The notes under the pieces are model-generated. The model did no database searches. It saw only the letters and a list, made by a program, of their open reading frames with translations, and was not told the origin of the DNA. Made by a program: the position numbers and the translations under genes. DNA of 11,005 nucleotides from Planctomycetota bacterium. Its GTDB lineage: Bacteria; Planctomycetota; Planctomycetia; Isosphaerales; Isosphaeraceae. Positions 1-7,548 of this stretch are shown one piece after another. The number at the start of each line of letters is the position of its first letter. The first letter of the stretch is position 1. The stretch is taken from contig JAJYCH010000079.1 in assembly GCA_021778575.1 (NCBI GenBank), positions 1 through 11,005 of the forward strand. The letters run 5' to 3'.

Positions 1-1407
1 CCAGAACCGGTCGGTTCCCACCCGGGTCTCGATCATGTTCATGACCCTGCCGCCCCGGTCGTCGGCCAGGCTGAAGACCGCTCCCAGGTCCCCCCTCTGG
101 TCGAGGTCGCGAATGACCGAGCCGCCGTTCCCCTTGGCTCGCCAGCCGTAATAGCCCGAGAGCCGGAGATCTTCGCGGCCGATCGTCGGCATCCACTTCA
201 TCCGGCGGTCCCAGACGATCAGCGGGCCGTTCCGGCCATATTTCTCGTCGAGCCGCTTCGCCGTCAGACCGTTGACGATCCCCTCATCCATGAAGGTCTC
301 GGCATAGCCGTCGGTTCCGATCACGTTCCAGAACCACTGATGCATGGTCTCGTGGGTCACGAGGTGCTCGATGTAGCGAGCCCCGGCGACGGGTAGCTTG
401 GTGACGCGGTCATCGAGCAGAACCAGGCCCGAGCATTCGTTGCCGTTCCAGCCGAAGTAGGACGTGGCGATCTCGAACTCGTCGTCGCAATAGGGGCCAA
501 ACCAGTTTTCATACTGAGGGACGACCTCGCAGGCGGCTTCGAGCGCCCGGACCGAGTTGTCGTGGTCTTCGCGGAACCCGACGACCCGGATGTTGACATC
601 CCCGGCCATCCGTTCGAGGACCTCGTACCGGTCCGAGCAGGTCAGGGCGAAGTCGCGCGCCGGGATCGCCTCGATCTTCAGGCTCTGCCGACCGTTCTTC
701 ACGGGCTTTGTCTCGACGATATGTCCCGACGAGGCCACGACCTGACCTTCGGGAACGTCGACCCGGACCGTGTAGAGTCCGGCGTCCTGGTGCCAGGGCT
801 GGTGCCACGGGACGAACGGAGTATGTTCCCAACCCCGATCATCGACGTGGGCCAGAACCGGATACCAGTTCAGGAGATAGGTCACGCCTTTGTGCTGGCC
901 CCAGCGTCCCCACTTGTCGGGCAGCTCGACCGTGAAATTGATCTCGGCGGTGACCGAGGCCCCAGGCGGGACCGGTTTCGCCAGCGCCAGGCTCATGACC
1001 GTGTCGTTCAGCGGGTCGTAGCTGATCGGGACATTCTTGCCGCCGATCCGGGCGTCGGTCACAGAGATCCGCCGGCCGTCGGCGTCCATGGCCTCATCGG
1101 GACTGAGCCGGAGGACTTCCAGAGTCCGGGCCACCTTGGGCCGATCGGCTTCCTCGACCCGGTGCCTCGGGTAAACGTGGAAGACGAGCTCGGTAACGTC
1201 CACCTTGGTCCGGTTAAAGAACGTGACCCGTTCGGAGGCGTGGACGACTCGACCGGCAACGTCGATCTGGAGGTCGATCTCGTACTTCGGCAGGCCCGGA
1301 GGAACGGGCAATCGAGGCGGACGGGGGCCATCCTGGGCCTGCGCCGGCGGACCGGCGAGAATTCCCAGACAGAGCGCGAACCAGGCGATCCATCGCCGGA
1401 TATTCAA
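1..1407 (-). CDS. Secreted M1-family (gluzincin) metallopeptidase, 3' end cut by window edge
   Basis: 469 codons are visible and no stop is reached at the left edge. Seen: an N-terminal signal peptide (RR, hydrophobic core, cleavage likely after AQA near residue 24); a beta-rich N-terminal region, about residues 35-220; then a gluzincin core with HETMH at 352-356, a zinc-ligand Glu at 375 exactly 18 residues after the second His, and an NECSGLVLL block at 323-331 (E324) where M1 enzymes carry the exopeptidase GxMEN-type motif. Known for the family: zinc-dependent removal of N-terminal residues from peptides. Inferred: an exported or periplasmic aminopeptidase-like enzyme. The start is TTG at 1407: an in-frame stop lies at 1501-1503, no ATG or GTG follows it, and the TTG sits directly before the signal peptide. 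The ribosome site there is weak. Odd: the residue aligned with the catalytic Tyr (Y381 of PepN) is D449, so activity is uncertain. Specificity is unknown. Confidence 0.85.
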   Translation of the reverse strand, partial: MNIRRWIAWFALCLGILAGPPAQAQDGPRPPRLPVPPGLPKYEIDLQIDVAGRVVHASERVTFFNRTKVDVTELVFHVYPRHRVEEADRPKVARTLEVLRLSPDEAMDADGRRISVTDARIGGKNVPISYDPLNDTVMSLALAKPVPPGASVTAEINFTVELPDKWGRWGQHKGVTYLLNWYPVLAHVDDRGWEHTPFVPWHQPWHQDAGLYTVRVDVPEGQVVASSGHIVETKPVKNGRQSLKIEAIPARDFALTCSDRYEVLERMAGDVNIRVVGFREDHDNSVRALEAACEVVPQYENWFGPYCDDEFEIATSYFGWNGNECSGLVLLDDRVTKLPVAGARYIEHLVTHETMHQWFWNVIGTDGYAETFMDEGIVNGLTAKRLDEKYGRNGPLIVWDRRMKWMPTIGREDLRLSGYYGWRAKGNGGSVIRDLDQRGDLGAVFSLADDRGGRVMNMIETRVGTDRFW

Positions 1408-1699
1408 GGGGAATCGTTCCCGACGAATTTCGGCCCGATCGAGAAAGAGACGAGAGATCGTCCCGAGTTTTCCTCGAACCAGGCGGGGGGTGACGGGAGT
1501 CTAACCAATTTTTCGATTGGGGCCAGCCCAACAGAGGGGGGGACTCAGGACTTCAGGACTGGTGGACTCAGGACTCAGGACTTACCTTGGCTTCACCGTA
1601 ACAACCCTGCAAATCACGGCTTTACCGAAGCGACCATTCGTGCGATGCGATTGTGAACGGCTCTCGAGATCCGGGCTGAACGTTCTGATGGCCCATCCC
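1408..1699. other. Intergenic spacer with short repeats
   Basis: This spacer lies between two minus-strand genes: the end of fabF's coding frame is on its right and the start of the M1 peptidase on its left. It should carry the peptidase promoter. I see a small hairpin (CCAAT / ATTGG at 1505-1520) and the GGACT repeat cluster at 1541-1583, but no convincing -35/-10 pair and no ORF with gene-like codon use. Confidence 0.6.
1541..1583. repeat. Phased GGACT direct-repeat cluster
   Basis: Six GGACT units start at 1541, 1548, 1556, 1564, 1571 and 1578, spaced 7 or 8 bases. The 13-mer GGACTCAGGACTT occurs exactly twice, at 1541-1553 and 1571-1583. It lies about 135-175 bases upstream of the TTG start of the minus-strand M1 peptidase. 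It could be a slippage-born tandem repeat or an array of binding sites; the sequence alone does not decide. Confidence 0.75.
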
Positions 1700-2980
1700 T
1701 CAATACCGCGTCATCACCAGCGAAGCGTTCTGGCCGCCGAAGCCGAAGCTGTTGGAAATGGCGGTCCGGACCGGGATCTCCCGGGCGGTGTTGGGGACGT
1801 AATCGAGATCGCACTCCGGATCGGGCGTCTCCTGGTTGATGGTGGGGGGGATCACCCCACGTTCGAGCGAGAGCGCGGTCGCGGCGGCTTCCAGCGCTCC
1901 CGACGCTCCGATCAGGTGGCCGACCATCGATTTCTGCGAACTCATCGGGATCTTGGCGGCTCGGTGGCCGAAGACTCGTTTGACCGCGACGGTTTCCATC
2001 AAGTCGTTGAGCCGGGTACTGGTGCCGTGGGCGTTGATGTAATCGATGTCCGAGGCATCCTGGCGAGCCTCTTTCAGGGCTGCCTTCATGGCCAGTGCCG
2101 CTCCTTTGCCTTCGGGCTCGGGACGAGTGATCCCGTAGGCGTCGAACGACGAGCCGTAACCGGTGACCTCGGCGTAGATCGTGGCCTTCCGGCGTTTGGC
2201 CCGGGCCAGACTTTCGAGGATCAGGACGGCCGCCCCTTCGCCCAAAACGAAGCCATCGCGCTGACCGTCGAACGGTCGAGAGACTTGCGACGGGGTTCTG
2301 GTCGAGGAACTGACCGCCTTCATGGCCTGGTAAGCGACCATCATCAACGGGTCGAGCCGGCTATCGCAGCCGCCGGCCATCATGATGTCGGCGTCCCCTC
2401 GACGGATCAGGCGGAATGCCTCGCCCACGGCCTGGGTTCCGGCGGCGCAGGCGGTGACGATCGTGTTGTTCGGCCCCATCGCGTGATGGAGGATCGACAG
2501 GTGGGCCGCCGCCATGTTCGGCAGATGCTTGAGGAGCCAGAGCGGGAAGATCGACTCGGATTGGGCCGCGGCGAATTTGCCGACGTCGAACCCGCCGTCC
2601 TGACCGATCCCCTTGCTGATCGGGCCGACCAGTTCGGCCACATCCATCGGCGTGATCCCGGTCCCCATGCAGATTCCGAACCGCTCGGGATCGATCTTGG
2701 CGGTGTCGAGCCCTGAATCCTCGATCGCCAGGGCACCGGCTCCCACGGCGAACTGGACCGCGCGGCTCATCACCTTGATATTCTTGCGGTGAGACCCAAG
2801 GTAGGGGGAGACGTCAAACCCCTTGACCTCGCCGGCGATCTTGATCGATTGCCCCGACGTGTCAAAGCTTTCGATCAATCCGACTCCGGAACGCCCTTCG
2901 ACGATTGCCTCGCTGAAGGCCCGTCGTCCAATCCCATTGGGCGAGACGATGCCAAGGCCGGTCACGACGACACGACGCAT
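1700..2980 (-). CDS. fabF: 3-oxoacyl-[acyl-carrier-protein] synthase II (KAS II, FabF type)
   Basis: This 426-residue protein has the usual length for KAS II. It catalyses decarboxylative condensation of malonyl-ACP with acyl-ACP in cytoplasmic type II fatty acid elongation. Seen: start MRRVVVTGLGIVSPNG; active-site Cys in TACAAGTQ (C178); first His in NAHGTST (H318); Lys and second His in SQKSMVGHLIGASG (K350, H355); C-terminal GFGG loop (about 413-416). The C-to-H-to-H spacing (140 and 37 residues) matches E. coli FabF. The frame stays open upstream to 3145, but the ATG at 2980 is chosen because family homology begins there and a GGGGGAT stretch precedes it; the upstream extension has no family match. 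No acpP, fabG or fabD is beside it, so it stands alone rather than in a fab cluster. A KAS of a polyketide-like pathway is possible, but the C-H-K-H set and ETPDPECDLDYVPN favour FabF. Confidence 0.95.
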   Translation of the reverse strand: MRRVVVTGLGIVSPNGIGRRAFSEAIVEGRSGVGLIESFDTSGQSIKIAGEVKGFDVSPYLGSHRKNIKVMSRAVQFAVGAGALAIEDSGLDTAKIDPERFGICMGTGITPMDVAELVGPISKGIGQDGGFDVGKFAAAQSESIFPLWLLKHLPNMAAAHLSILHHAMGPNNTIVTACAAGTQAVGEAFRLIRRGDADIMMAGGCDSRLDPLMMVAYQAMKAVSSSTRTPSQVSRPFDGQRDGFVLGEGAAVLILESLARAKRRKATIYAEVTGYGSSFDAYGITRPEPEGKGAALAMKAALKEARQDASDIDYINAHGTSTRLNDLMETVAVKRVFGHRAAKIPMSSQKSMVGHLIGASGALEAAATALSLERGVIPPTINQETPDPECDLDYVPNTAREIPVRTAISNSFGFGGQNASLVMTRY

Positions 2981-3117
2981 AAGATCCCCCACCGCTTGAT
3001 CCCGGGTTGCTGTCTCATCGATGTCGCCGCGAGATCTCTCGCCGACTGAATTCACTTCACCGCGAACCACAACCGGTCCGGTCGCTGTCTCACTTCCGAC
3101 AGCAAACCGACAAGAAT

Positions 3118-3145
3118 ATCCTACCACCCAGAATGCCAGGATCAA
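3118..3145 (-). promoter_or_regulatory. Possible sigma-70-like promoter for fabF
   Basis: On the minus strand TTGATC (3145-3140) is followed after 16 bases by TAGGAT (3123-3118). It would give a leader of roughly 130 bases to the fabF ATG. The hexamers are 4/6-level matches and planctomycete promoters are poorly defined, so this is only a candidate. Confidence 0.25.
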
Positions 3146-3266
3146 GCAACATGGATAAAATGGGTAATTAAAAATGATTCAGGCTGGTTGTTCTGATTGC
3201 GGCGTTTGTGTAGGTCTTTTTGAGAGACAGCAGATTCGATGCCGGTTCGGTCTTTCGTTTCGGATC

Positions 3267-3295
3267 GTGACGTTCCGTCGTGAGTTTGATAGAAT
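3267..3295 (+). promoter_or_regulatory. Possible sigma-70-like promoter for the aminotransferase
   Basis: GTGACG (3267-3272) and TAGAAT (3290-3295) are separated by 17 bases in the AT-rich divergent region. Transcription would begin near 3302, about 80 bases before the ATG at 3385. The -10 is good, the -35 fair. Confidence 0.33.
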
Positions 3296-3375
3296 TGATC
3301 TGTTTTCTCCGGCACGGGCAACCGAAACGATTTTCCGAGTTCGGGAAGTCGGATGCCCTTAATGAGCGAGGCTTT

Positions 3376-3379
3376 GAGG
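3376..3379 (+). promoter_or_regulatory. Ribosome binding site of the aminotransferase
   Basis: GAGG sits 5 bases before the ATG at 3385. It supports that start over the GTG at 3280, which is in frame but lies inside the putative promoter and lacks homology in the 35 residues it would add. Confidence 0.6.
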
Positions 3380-3384
3380 ACGCG

Positions 3385-4578
3385 ATGGTTCTGACACTGG
3401 CGGAGAGGTCGAGCTTGATTGCACCTTCGGCAACCCTGGCGATGGCGTCGGAGGCCCGGAGATTGAAGGCGGAAGGGGTGGACGTCCTCGACTTCGCGCT
3501 GGGGGAGCCCGACTTCAAGACCCCCGAAAACATTCAGGAAGCGGCGATCCGGGCCATGAGAGCCGGACACACCCACTATACGCCGCCGGCGGGAATTCCC
3601 GAACTCAAGCAAGCCCTGGCCGATCATTACACCCGGAAAATGGGCCTGCCGACCCAGGCGGCGCAGGTTCTGATCTCGAACGGCGCCAAGCATTCGATCC
3701 ACAACGCCCTGATGGCCGTCTGCGGACCAGGGGACGAGGTGATCATCCCGGCGCCGTACTGGGTCAGCTATGCCGACCTGGTCAAGCTGACCGGAGCGGT
3801 CCCGGTGGTTCTGACGACGACCGAGGAATCAGGCTTCAAGCTCACTCCTGAACAGTTTCTCGCCGCCGTGACCCCCCGGACAAAGCTGCTGATGATCAAC
3901 AGTCCGTCGAACCCGACGGGCGTGGTCTACGACCGCTCCGAACTCGAAGCTCTCGCCGACGCCGTGCTGACCACTAACGTCGGCGTCCTCTCCGACGAGA
4001 TTTACGAGCAACTGACCTACGGCGACGCCCGCCCCACCGTTTTCGCCACGCTCCGGCCCGGCCTGGCCGAGCGGACCATCACCATCTCCGGAGTCAGCAA
4101 GACTTACGCGATGACCGGCTGGCGGATCGGCTGGGCCATCGCTCCGACGGCCATCGCCAAGTTCATGGGCGATCTCCAGAGCCAGGAGACCAGCAACCCC
4201 TGTTCGGTCAGCCAGTACGCGGCGCTCGAAGCGGTGGTCGGCCCGCAGGATTCGGTCCGGCTGATGCACGAACAGTTCGTCAAGCGCCGCGAATATGTCC
4301 TCGGCCGGATCGAGACGCTGCCCGGGGTCACCTGCGTTCCACCGGGCGGGGCGTTTTATGCGTTCATGAACGTCTCGGCGCATTTCGGGCGGACTCTGGG
4401 CGGGCGAGAGATCAAGAATTCGACCGATTTCTGCCTCTCGGCGCTGGCCTCGGCTCATGTCGCGCTGGTGATGGGTTCGGCGTTCGGGGCCGAGGGGTAT
4501 GCCCGGCTCTCATTCGCCACCGACCTGAAAACCCTCGAACGCGGTTTCGACGCACTCGAAAATTTCCTGAAGGGATGA
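3385..4578 (+). CDS. aspC: Class I aminotransferase, aspartate/prephenate type
   Basis: This 397-residue PLP enzyme of fold type I most resembles the class I-beta/gamma aspartate aminotransferases (Thermus AspAT, plant prephenate aminotransferase). It moves the amino group between aspartate or glutamate and oxo acids in the cytoplasm. Seen: FALGEPDF (about 37-44), NGAK (99-102), IPAPYWVSY (121-129), NSPSNPTG with N176, SDEIYEQL with D204 binding the pyridine nitrogen, SGVSKTYAMTGWRIGW with the Schiff-base lysine K239 and R247, and GYARLSF with R374 for the substrate alpha-carboxylate. All catalytic residues are present. T17 and K102 match, with the same 85-residue spacing, two residues I recall as prephenate determinants in the plant enzyme (T84, K169), so an arogenate-route role in Phe/Tyr synthesis is possible. 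It is a single gene with its own likely promoter, divergent from fabF; no aromatic-pathway neighbour is visible. Confidence 0.92.
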   Translation: MVLTLAERSSLIAPSATLAMASEARRLKAEGVDVLDFALGEPDFKTPENIQEAAIRAMRAGHTHYTPPAGIPELKQALADHYTRKMGLPTQAAQVLISNGAKHSIHNALMAVCGPGDEVIIPAPYWVSYADLVKLTGAVPVVLTTTEESGFKLTPEQFLAAVTPRTKLLMINSPSNPTGVVYDRSELEALADAVLTTNVGVLSDEIYEQLTYGDARPTVFATLRPGLAERTITISGVSKTYAMTGWRIGWAIAPTAIAKFMGDLQSQETSNPCSVSQYAALEAVVGPQDSVRLMHEQFVKRREYVLGRIETLPGVTCVPPGGAFYAFMNVSAHFGRTLGGREIKNSTDFCLSALASAHVALVMGSAFGAEGYARLSFATDLKTLERGFDALENFLKG

Positions 4579-4609
4579 CCGGCGACCGGTCGATACTCAA
4601 CTGAAGGTG

Positions 4610-4631
4610 GATCGATCCCCTCGGATCGATC
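4610..4631 (+). terminator. Hairpin downstream of the aminotransferase, possible terminator
   Basis: GATCGATC (4610-4617) and GATCGATC (4624-4631) can pair as an 8-bp stem over a CCCTCG loop, starting about 30 bases after the aminotransferase stop. No U-run follows, so an intrinsic terminator is not proven. As GATCGATC is self-complementary, the unit is both a direct and an inverted repeat. Confidence 0.35.
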
Positions 4632-4640
4632 TTGCCGCGA

Positions 4641-4680
4641 ATGACGGGATGAGTTAGGTTTCCGCCGATCGTCCCGTCAT
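4641..4680. repeat. Inverted repeat ATGACGGGA / TCCCGTCAT
   Basis: A perfect 9-bp inverted repeat (4641-4649 and 4672-4680) flanks 22 bases in the spacer between the aminotransferase and the lipoprotein gene. It could be an RNA hairpin with a large loop or a spaced dyad bound by a regulator about 85-125 bases upstream of the lipoprotein ATG. Confidence 0.5.
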
Positions 4681-4750
4681 GCTCCCTTCGCGTGCGCTCC
4701 CAGGATGGCCCTCTTGTCACAGTCCGGTCGCCCGATTGAGGCTTGATCGG

Positions 4751-4755
4751 GGAGG
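4751..4755 (+). promoter_or_regulatory. Ribosome binding site of the lipoprotein gene
   Basis: GGAGG is followed by 8 bases and the ATG at 4764. It decides the start: an in-frame TTG at 4743 lies upstream of the site and would put acidic residues before the positively charged signal-peptide start. Confidence 0.75.
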
Positions 4756-4763
4756 ATTCCGTC

Positions 4764-5969
4764 ATGGTCCGGCGCTCAATGATCCCCGCTCTCATCGCCC
4801 TGATCGCCGGCGCGGGCTGTAGTGCCGGAACCCCGGGCGGTCAGGTTCGGCAACCCCCGCCGCTGAGCCGCGAGACCTTGACGACGACCCGGATCATTGC
4901 CCAGATCAACAAGAACGCCCGGGCCATCCAGTCGCTCGAAGTCGACCCGGCGATCGAGGTCAGCGAGGGGCTCGGCGACGACGTCGACCGCCATAACGTC
5001 CGGGGTCGGATGCGGATGGAACGGGAGAAGGACTTCCGCCTGGTCCTCTCGGTTCCCGTCCGGGGCAACGTCGCCGACATCGGTTCGAACTCCGAGGGGT
5101 TCTGGTTCTGGGTCAAGGATCAGAACAAGAAAGAAAACGTCATTTATGCGTGCGACTACGAGCATGTCGGTTCGAGCCGACTGTCGGAGACCATGCAGCC
5201 CGACTGGATCATGGAGTCGATGGGTCTCCGCGAATTCAGCGACCACGAAGCCGCCACGATCGATGCCCGTCCCGGTGAGGTCAGCGGTCAGGTTCTCCTG
5301 ACTCAGATTCGCAAGGGGTCGAACGGGGCGACCTACACCAAGGAAACCGTGGTCAACGAGAAGAGTGGCGAGATCATCGAGCATCGACTCTACGCCGGTG
5401 CCAGCAAGAAAGAACTGCTCGCACGGGCCACGATCAAGTCGAGCACGACCAAGATGATCGCTTCCGACAACGGTGGTGAAGTCAAGGTTATCCTCCCGAA
5501 TCACTTCGTTCTCGAATGGGTGGCCGAGAAGTTCAAGCTCGACATCACGATGGGCAGCAGCTTGAAGGTCAATCCGCGATTCACCAAGGAGAATGTCGCC
5601 AACCTGTTCACCGAGCCGACGATCTCCGGAGCCACGCGGGTCGACCTCGCCACGATGGGCCAGGCCCAGGCGGCGGCAGCGCCGTCGCGGGTCTACGAGA
5701 CAATGCCGCGTTCGGGAATCCGGGAGACGATGCCGCGTTCGGGGATCCGACTCGGTCAGCCCCAGGCTGTCCCCTCCGGCGAAGGAGCGAACTCGACCCG
5801 ATCGTCCTCATCGCGGTCGTCACGAGGTTCGTCGCGGAATGATCTGCCCGATCTTCCGCCGGACCCCACGGTGATCGGTCCCGGGATTCCGCAAGGCTCG
5901 GCGAACGACCCAACGGCCGTCCAGGCCTCGGCCCGGGGACTCGGTCTGCGCCCGGTCTTCGAGAATTGA
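4764..5969 (+). CDS. Predicted lipoprotein with LolA-like domain and repetitive Ser/Arg-rich tail
   Basis: The 401-residue product starts MVRRSMIPALIALIAGAGC: a short charged n-region, a hydrophobic core and a lipobox-like GAGC with the acylated Cys at 19. Position -3 is Gly rather than Leu, so the lipobox is imperfect. Residues about 40-285 form one soluble domain with alternating beta-like stretches, including MRMEREKDFRLVLSVP and GSNSEGFWFWV, the sort of block seen in planctomycete proteins distantly like LolA/LolB and DUF4292; this is my impression, not a search result. After about residue 285 the chain becomes low in complexity: an AQAAAAPS stretch, a tandem ETMPRSGIR repeat, a Ser/Arg cluster and Pro/Gly-rich segments, probably disordered. 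It stands alone on the plus strand and ends 25 bases from the convergent operon. A role in carrying or sensing envelope lipid is a guess from the fold type only. Confidence 0.8.
   Translation: MVRRSMIPALIALIAGAGCSAGTPGGQVRQPPPLSRETLTTTRIIAQINKNARAIQSLEVDPAIEVSEGLGDDVDRHNVRGRMRMEREKDFRLVLSVPVRGNVADIGSNSEGFWFWVKDQNKKENVIYACDYEHVGSSRLSETMQPDWIMESMGLREFSDHEAATIDARPGEVSGQVLLTQIRKGSNGATYTKETVVNEKSGEIIEHRLYAGASKKELLARATIKSSTTKMIASDNGGEVKVILPNHFVLEWVAEKFKLDITMGSSLKVNPRFTKENVANLFTEPTISGATRVDLATMGQAQAAAAPSRVYETMPRSGIRETMPRSGIRLGQPQAVPSGEGANSTRSSSSRSSRGSSRNDLPDLPPDPTVIGPGIPQGSANDPTAVQASARGLGLRPVFEN
5697..5750 (+). repeat. Tandem 27-bp repeat inside the lipoprotein gene
   Basis: Two adjacent 27-base units (5697-5723, 5724-5750) differ at only three bases, all silent within the unit, and each encodes ETMPRSGIR. 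It is an in-frame recent duplication in the disordered tail. Confidence 0.85.
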
Positions 5970-5994
5970 GACCCGACCGCCTTGATTCGTGCCG

Positions 5995-7548
5995 TCAACG
6001 AACCGGCTCGTGGATCTGCCCCGTGACCTCGCGGAAGAGGTACGGCTGGGGATAGGGTGAGTAAAAGCTGCGGTCGGGAAGCAGCCCGAGCTTCGAGCCG
6101 AAGCCGCGATCGAAGACGAGTCGGAACGTGTTCACGAGCGAGATCGAGGGGTTGATCTCACCACGGATCGTTTCCGGAAGATAGATCGCGTTCAGGACCG
6201 TCATTCGCTCGAAAAGGTCGTTCGGTTCCGGAGTATTGGCGTCGAACCGAGACCCCGAGCCATGATCCCCCTGGATGATGATGATCGGCTCGACCTTCGA
6301 CGTCGACAGGATTCGCTCGACGACTTGCTCGACCCGAGCGCTGAGATAAGCCGCCTGGTCGCGATAGCGTCGGGCATATTCGGCCGAGCCATCAGGTCCT
6401 TCAGGCCTGGTGTCGTTGAGCGTGTAAGCCCCCTCGCGTTCCGAGTAGTCGCGACCATCCGCTCCAAACAGAAACGGCGGATGCGGGGCGACGACATGCG
6501 CGAACGTGAATGTCGGAGCGTCGGAGGGATGACTCGACGCCGGTAGATTCTCAAAGACGTTCAGGATTCGCTGCCGGTGCAGTCGTCGAGGGTCATAGGT
6601 GTTGCGCGATCCCAGGATCAACCAGAGCGGGGTCTGGTCGGCGACGAGCGAAGGGAACGTCCGGAGCCGTTCCGGCGGTCCCAGGTTCAGGTCGCCGACG
6701 ATCGAATCGGTCGCGTCGAACCCCGAATCGAACCTCACCACCCGGTAGCCGAGCTTCCGGAAACTCCGGAACACCAGGCTCTCGGTGATCAAGGTCTTGA
6801 GCGGATGGCGATCCTCCGACGGGCAGCCGGCCAGGTCGTCGAGGTAGCGCAGGTTCAGCGTCGCCGAGAGCGAGAGCATCGTCTGGGTATAGTTCGCGGT
6901 CCCATGGTCGGCGACGAAGAATCCCCGCTGTTTCAGTCGCGCCAGAAATGCCGAGTTGTCGAAACCGATCACCCGTCGGAGTGCATCGGAGCGTCCATAG
7001 GCGTCGAGGACGAGGAAATAGACGTCGGGCAATCGCCCGGACGGCGGGTGGAACGCGGGAATCGGTCGGTCGTCGAGCCGGACCGGAATCACCGCCGGCT
7101 GTTCCCAACGTTCCCTGGCGATGCCCAGGATCGAGAGGGCCAGCAAGGCGCAGGCCGAAGCGTTCAGGAACCCGGTGGATCGCCGCGCCAGGTCCGGCGT
7201 CTTGATCGCGAGAACGACCACGCCAGCCAGCCAAAGCGATTCAATGGCGAGTGCCAGAAACTCCTGAGCCAGGCGGTTCGGGACGACTTCGAGGTGGTCG
7301 ACGAGCCGGACCGCAGGCCCGAACCCGAAGCAAAGCAGCAAGCCGGTCGAGACGATCAGCGAGGCTCGCGGGCCGTCGAGTCGCAGCCCTCGGAGAATCC
7401 CCCAGAGCAGAGTCACGGTCCCGAGGTTCAAGGCGATCGGCAACCAGATCTCGAACAGGTCGATCAGGTGAAGGTTGCGGGAGTAGAGCAGTAAGATCGG
7501 GAACGGGGCGATCAGGAACGGGTGGATCGCCCGGGTTCGCTGGGTCAT
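5995..7548 (-). CDS. Membrane-anchored sulfatase / alkaline-phosphatase-superfamily enzyme
   Basis: 517 residues. About four or five hydrophobic helices occupy residues 11-143 (roughly 11-24, 33-52, 62-80, 94-115, 126-143); the rest is a soluble domain, probably outside the cytoplasmic membrane. Seen in it: PDVYFLVLDAYGRSD (D182, first metal ligand of the superfamily), NYTQTMLSLSATLN (T221 or T223 in the place of the nucleophile), HVVAPHPPF (H351, H356) and IIQGDHGSGS (D428, H429, second metal site). There is no CxPxR sulfatase motif, so a formylglycine sulfatase is unlikely; Thr as nucleophile is as in LtaS and phosphoethanolamine transferases. Known for the superfamily: two-metal hydrolysis or transfer of phosphate, sulfate or phosphoglycerol. 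Inferred: transfer or removal of such a group on a surface glycan or lipid. Its ATG overlaps the TGA of the methyltransferase gene (ATGA at 7545-7548), with GAGG five bases before the ATG, so it is the last gene of the operon. Confidence 0.85.
   Translation of the reverse strand: MTQRTRAIHPFLIAPFPILLLYSRNLHLIDLFEIWLPIALNLGTVTLLWGILRGLRLDGPRASLIVSTGLLLCFGFGPAVRLVDHLEVVPNRLAQEFLALAIESLWLAGVVVLAIKTPDLARRSTGFLNASACALLALSILGIARERWEQPAVIPVRLDDRPIPAFHPPSGRLPDVYFLVLDAYGRSDALRRVIGFDNSAFLARLKQRGFFVADHGTANYTQTMLSLSATLNLRYLDDLAGCPSEDRHPLKTLITESLVFRSFRKLGYRVVRFDSGFDATDSIVGDLNLGPPERLRTFPSLVADQTPLWLILGSRNTYDPRRLHRQRILNVFENLPASSHPSDAPTFTFAHVVAPHPPFLFGADGRDYSEREGAYTLNDTRPEGPDGSAEYARRYRDQAAYLSARVEQVVERILSTSKVEPIIIIQGDHGSGSRFDANTPEPNDLFERMTVLNAIYLPETIRGEINPSISLVNTFRLVFDRGFGSKLGLLPDRSFYSPYPQPYLFREVTGQIHEPVR

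Larger units (their letters stand above)
2981..3384. other. Divergent intergenic region between fabF and aminotransferase
   Basis: About 400 bases separate the minus-strand fabF start from the plus-strand aminotransferase start. The segment around 3110-3310 is clearly richer in A and T than the flanking genes, as expected of a bidirectional promoter region. Candidate promoters are listed separately. Open frames run through it in several registers but show no family resemblance and cross the AT-rich part. Confidence 0.6.

Noticed and set aside
562..1656. 364-codon open frame on the plus strand
   Set aside because: It lies antisense to the M1 peptidase, whose frame has a signal peptide and an intact zinc motif. 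Its translation has no recognisable domain; such long shadows are common in high-GC DNA.
1517..2716. 399-codon open frame on the plus strand
   Set aside because: It is antisense to fabF, whose catalytic residues are all in place. The translation is Gly/Arg/Asp-rich and shows no family.
2981..3145. Upstream extension of fabF to an ATG at 3145
   Set aside because: KAS II proteins start at the MRRVVVTG block; the 55 extra residues resemble nothing and would run through the AT-rich promoter region.
3142..3702. 186-codon minus-strand frame
   Set aside because: It crosses the divergent promoter and overlaps the well-supported aminotransferase start.
6577..7494. 305-codon plus-strand frame
   Set aside because: It is antisense to the sulfatase-like gene and its translation is a charged, repetitive shadow sequence.
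5995..7548. Classical formylglycine sulfatase
   Set aside because: No CxPxR or SxPxR signature; the nucleophile position is occupied by Thr in NYTQT.
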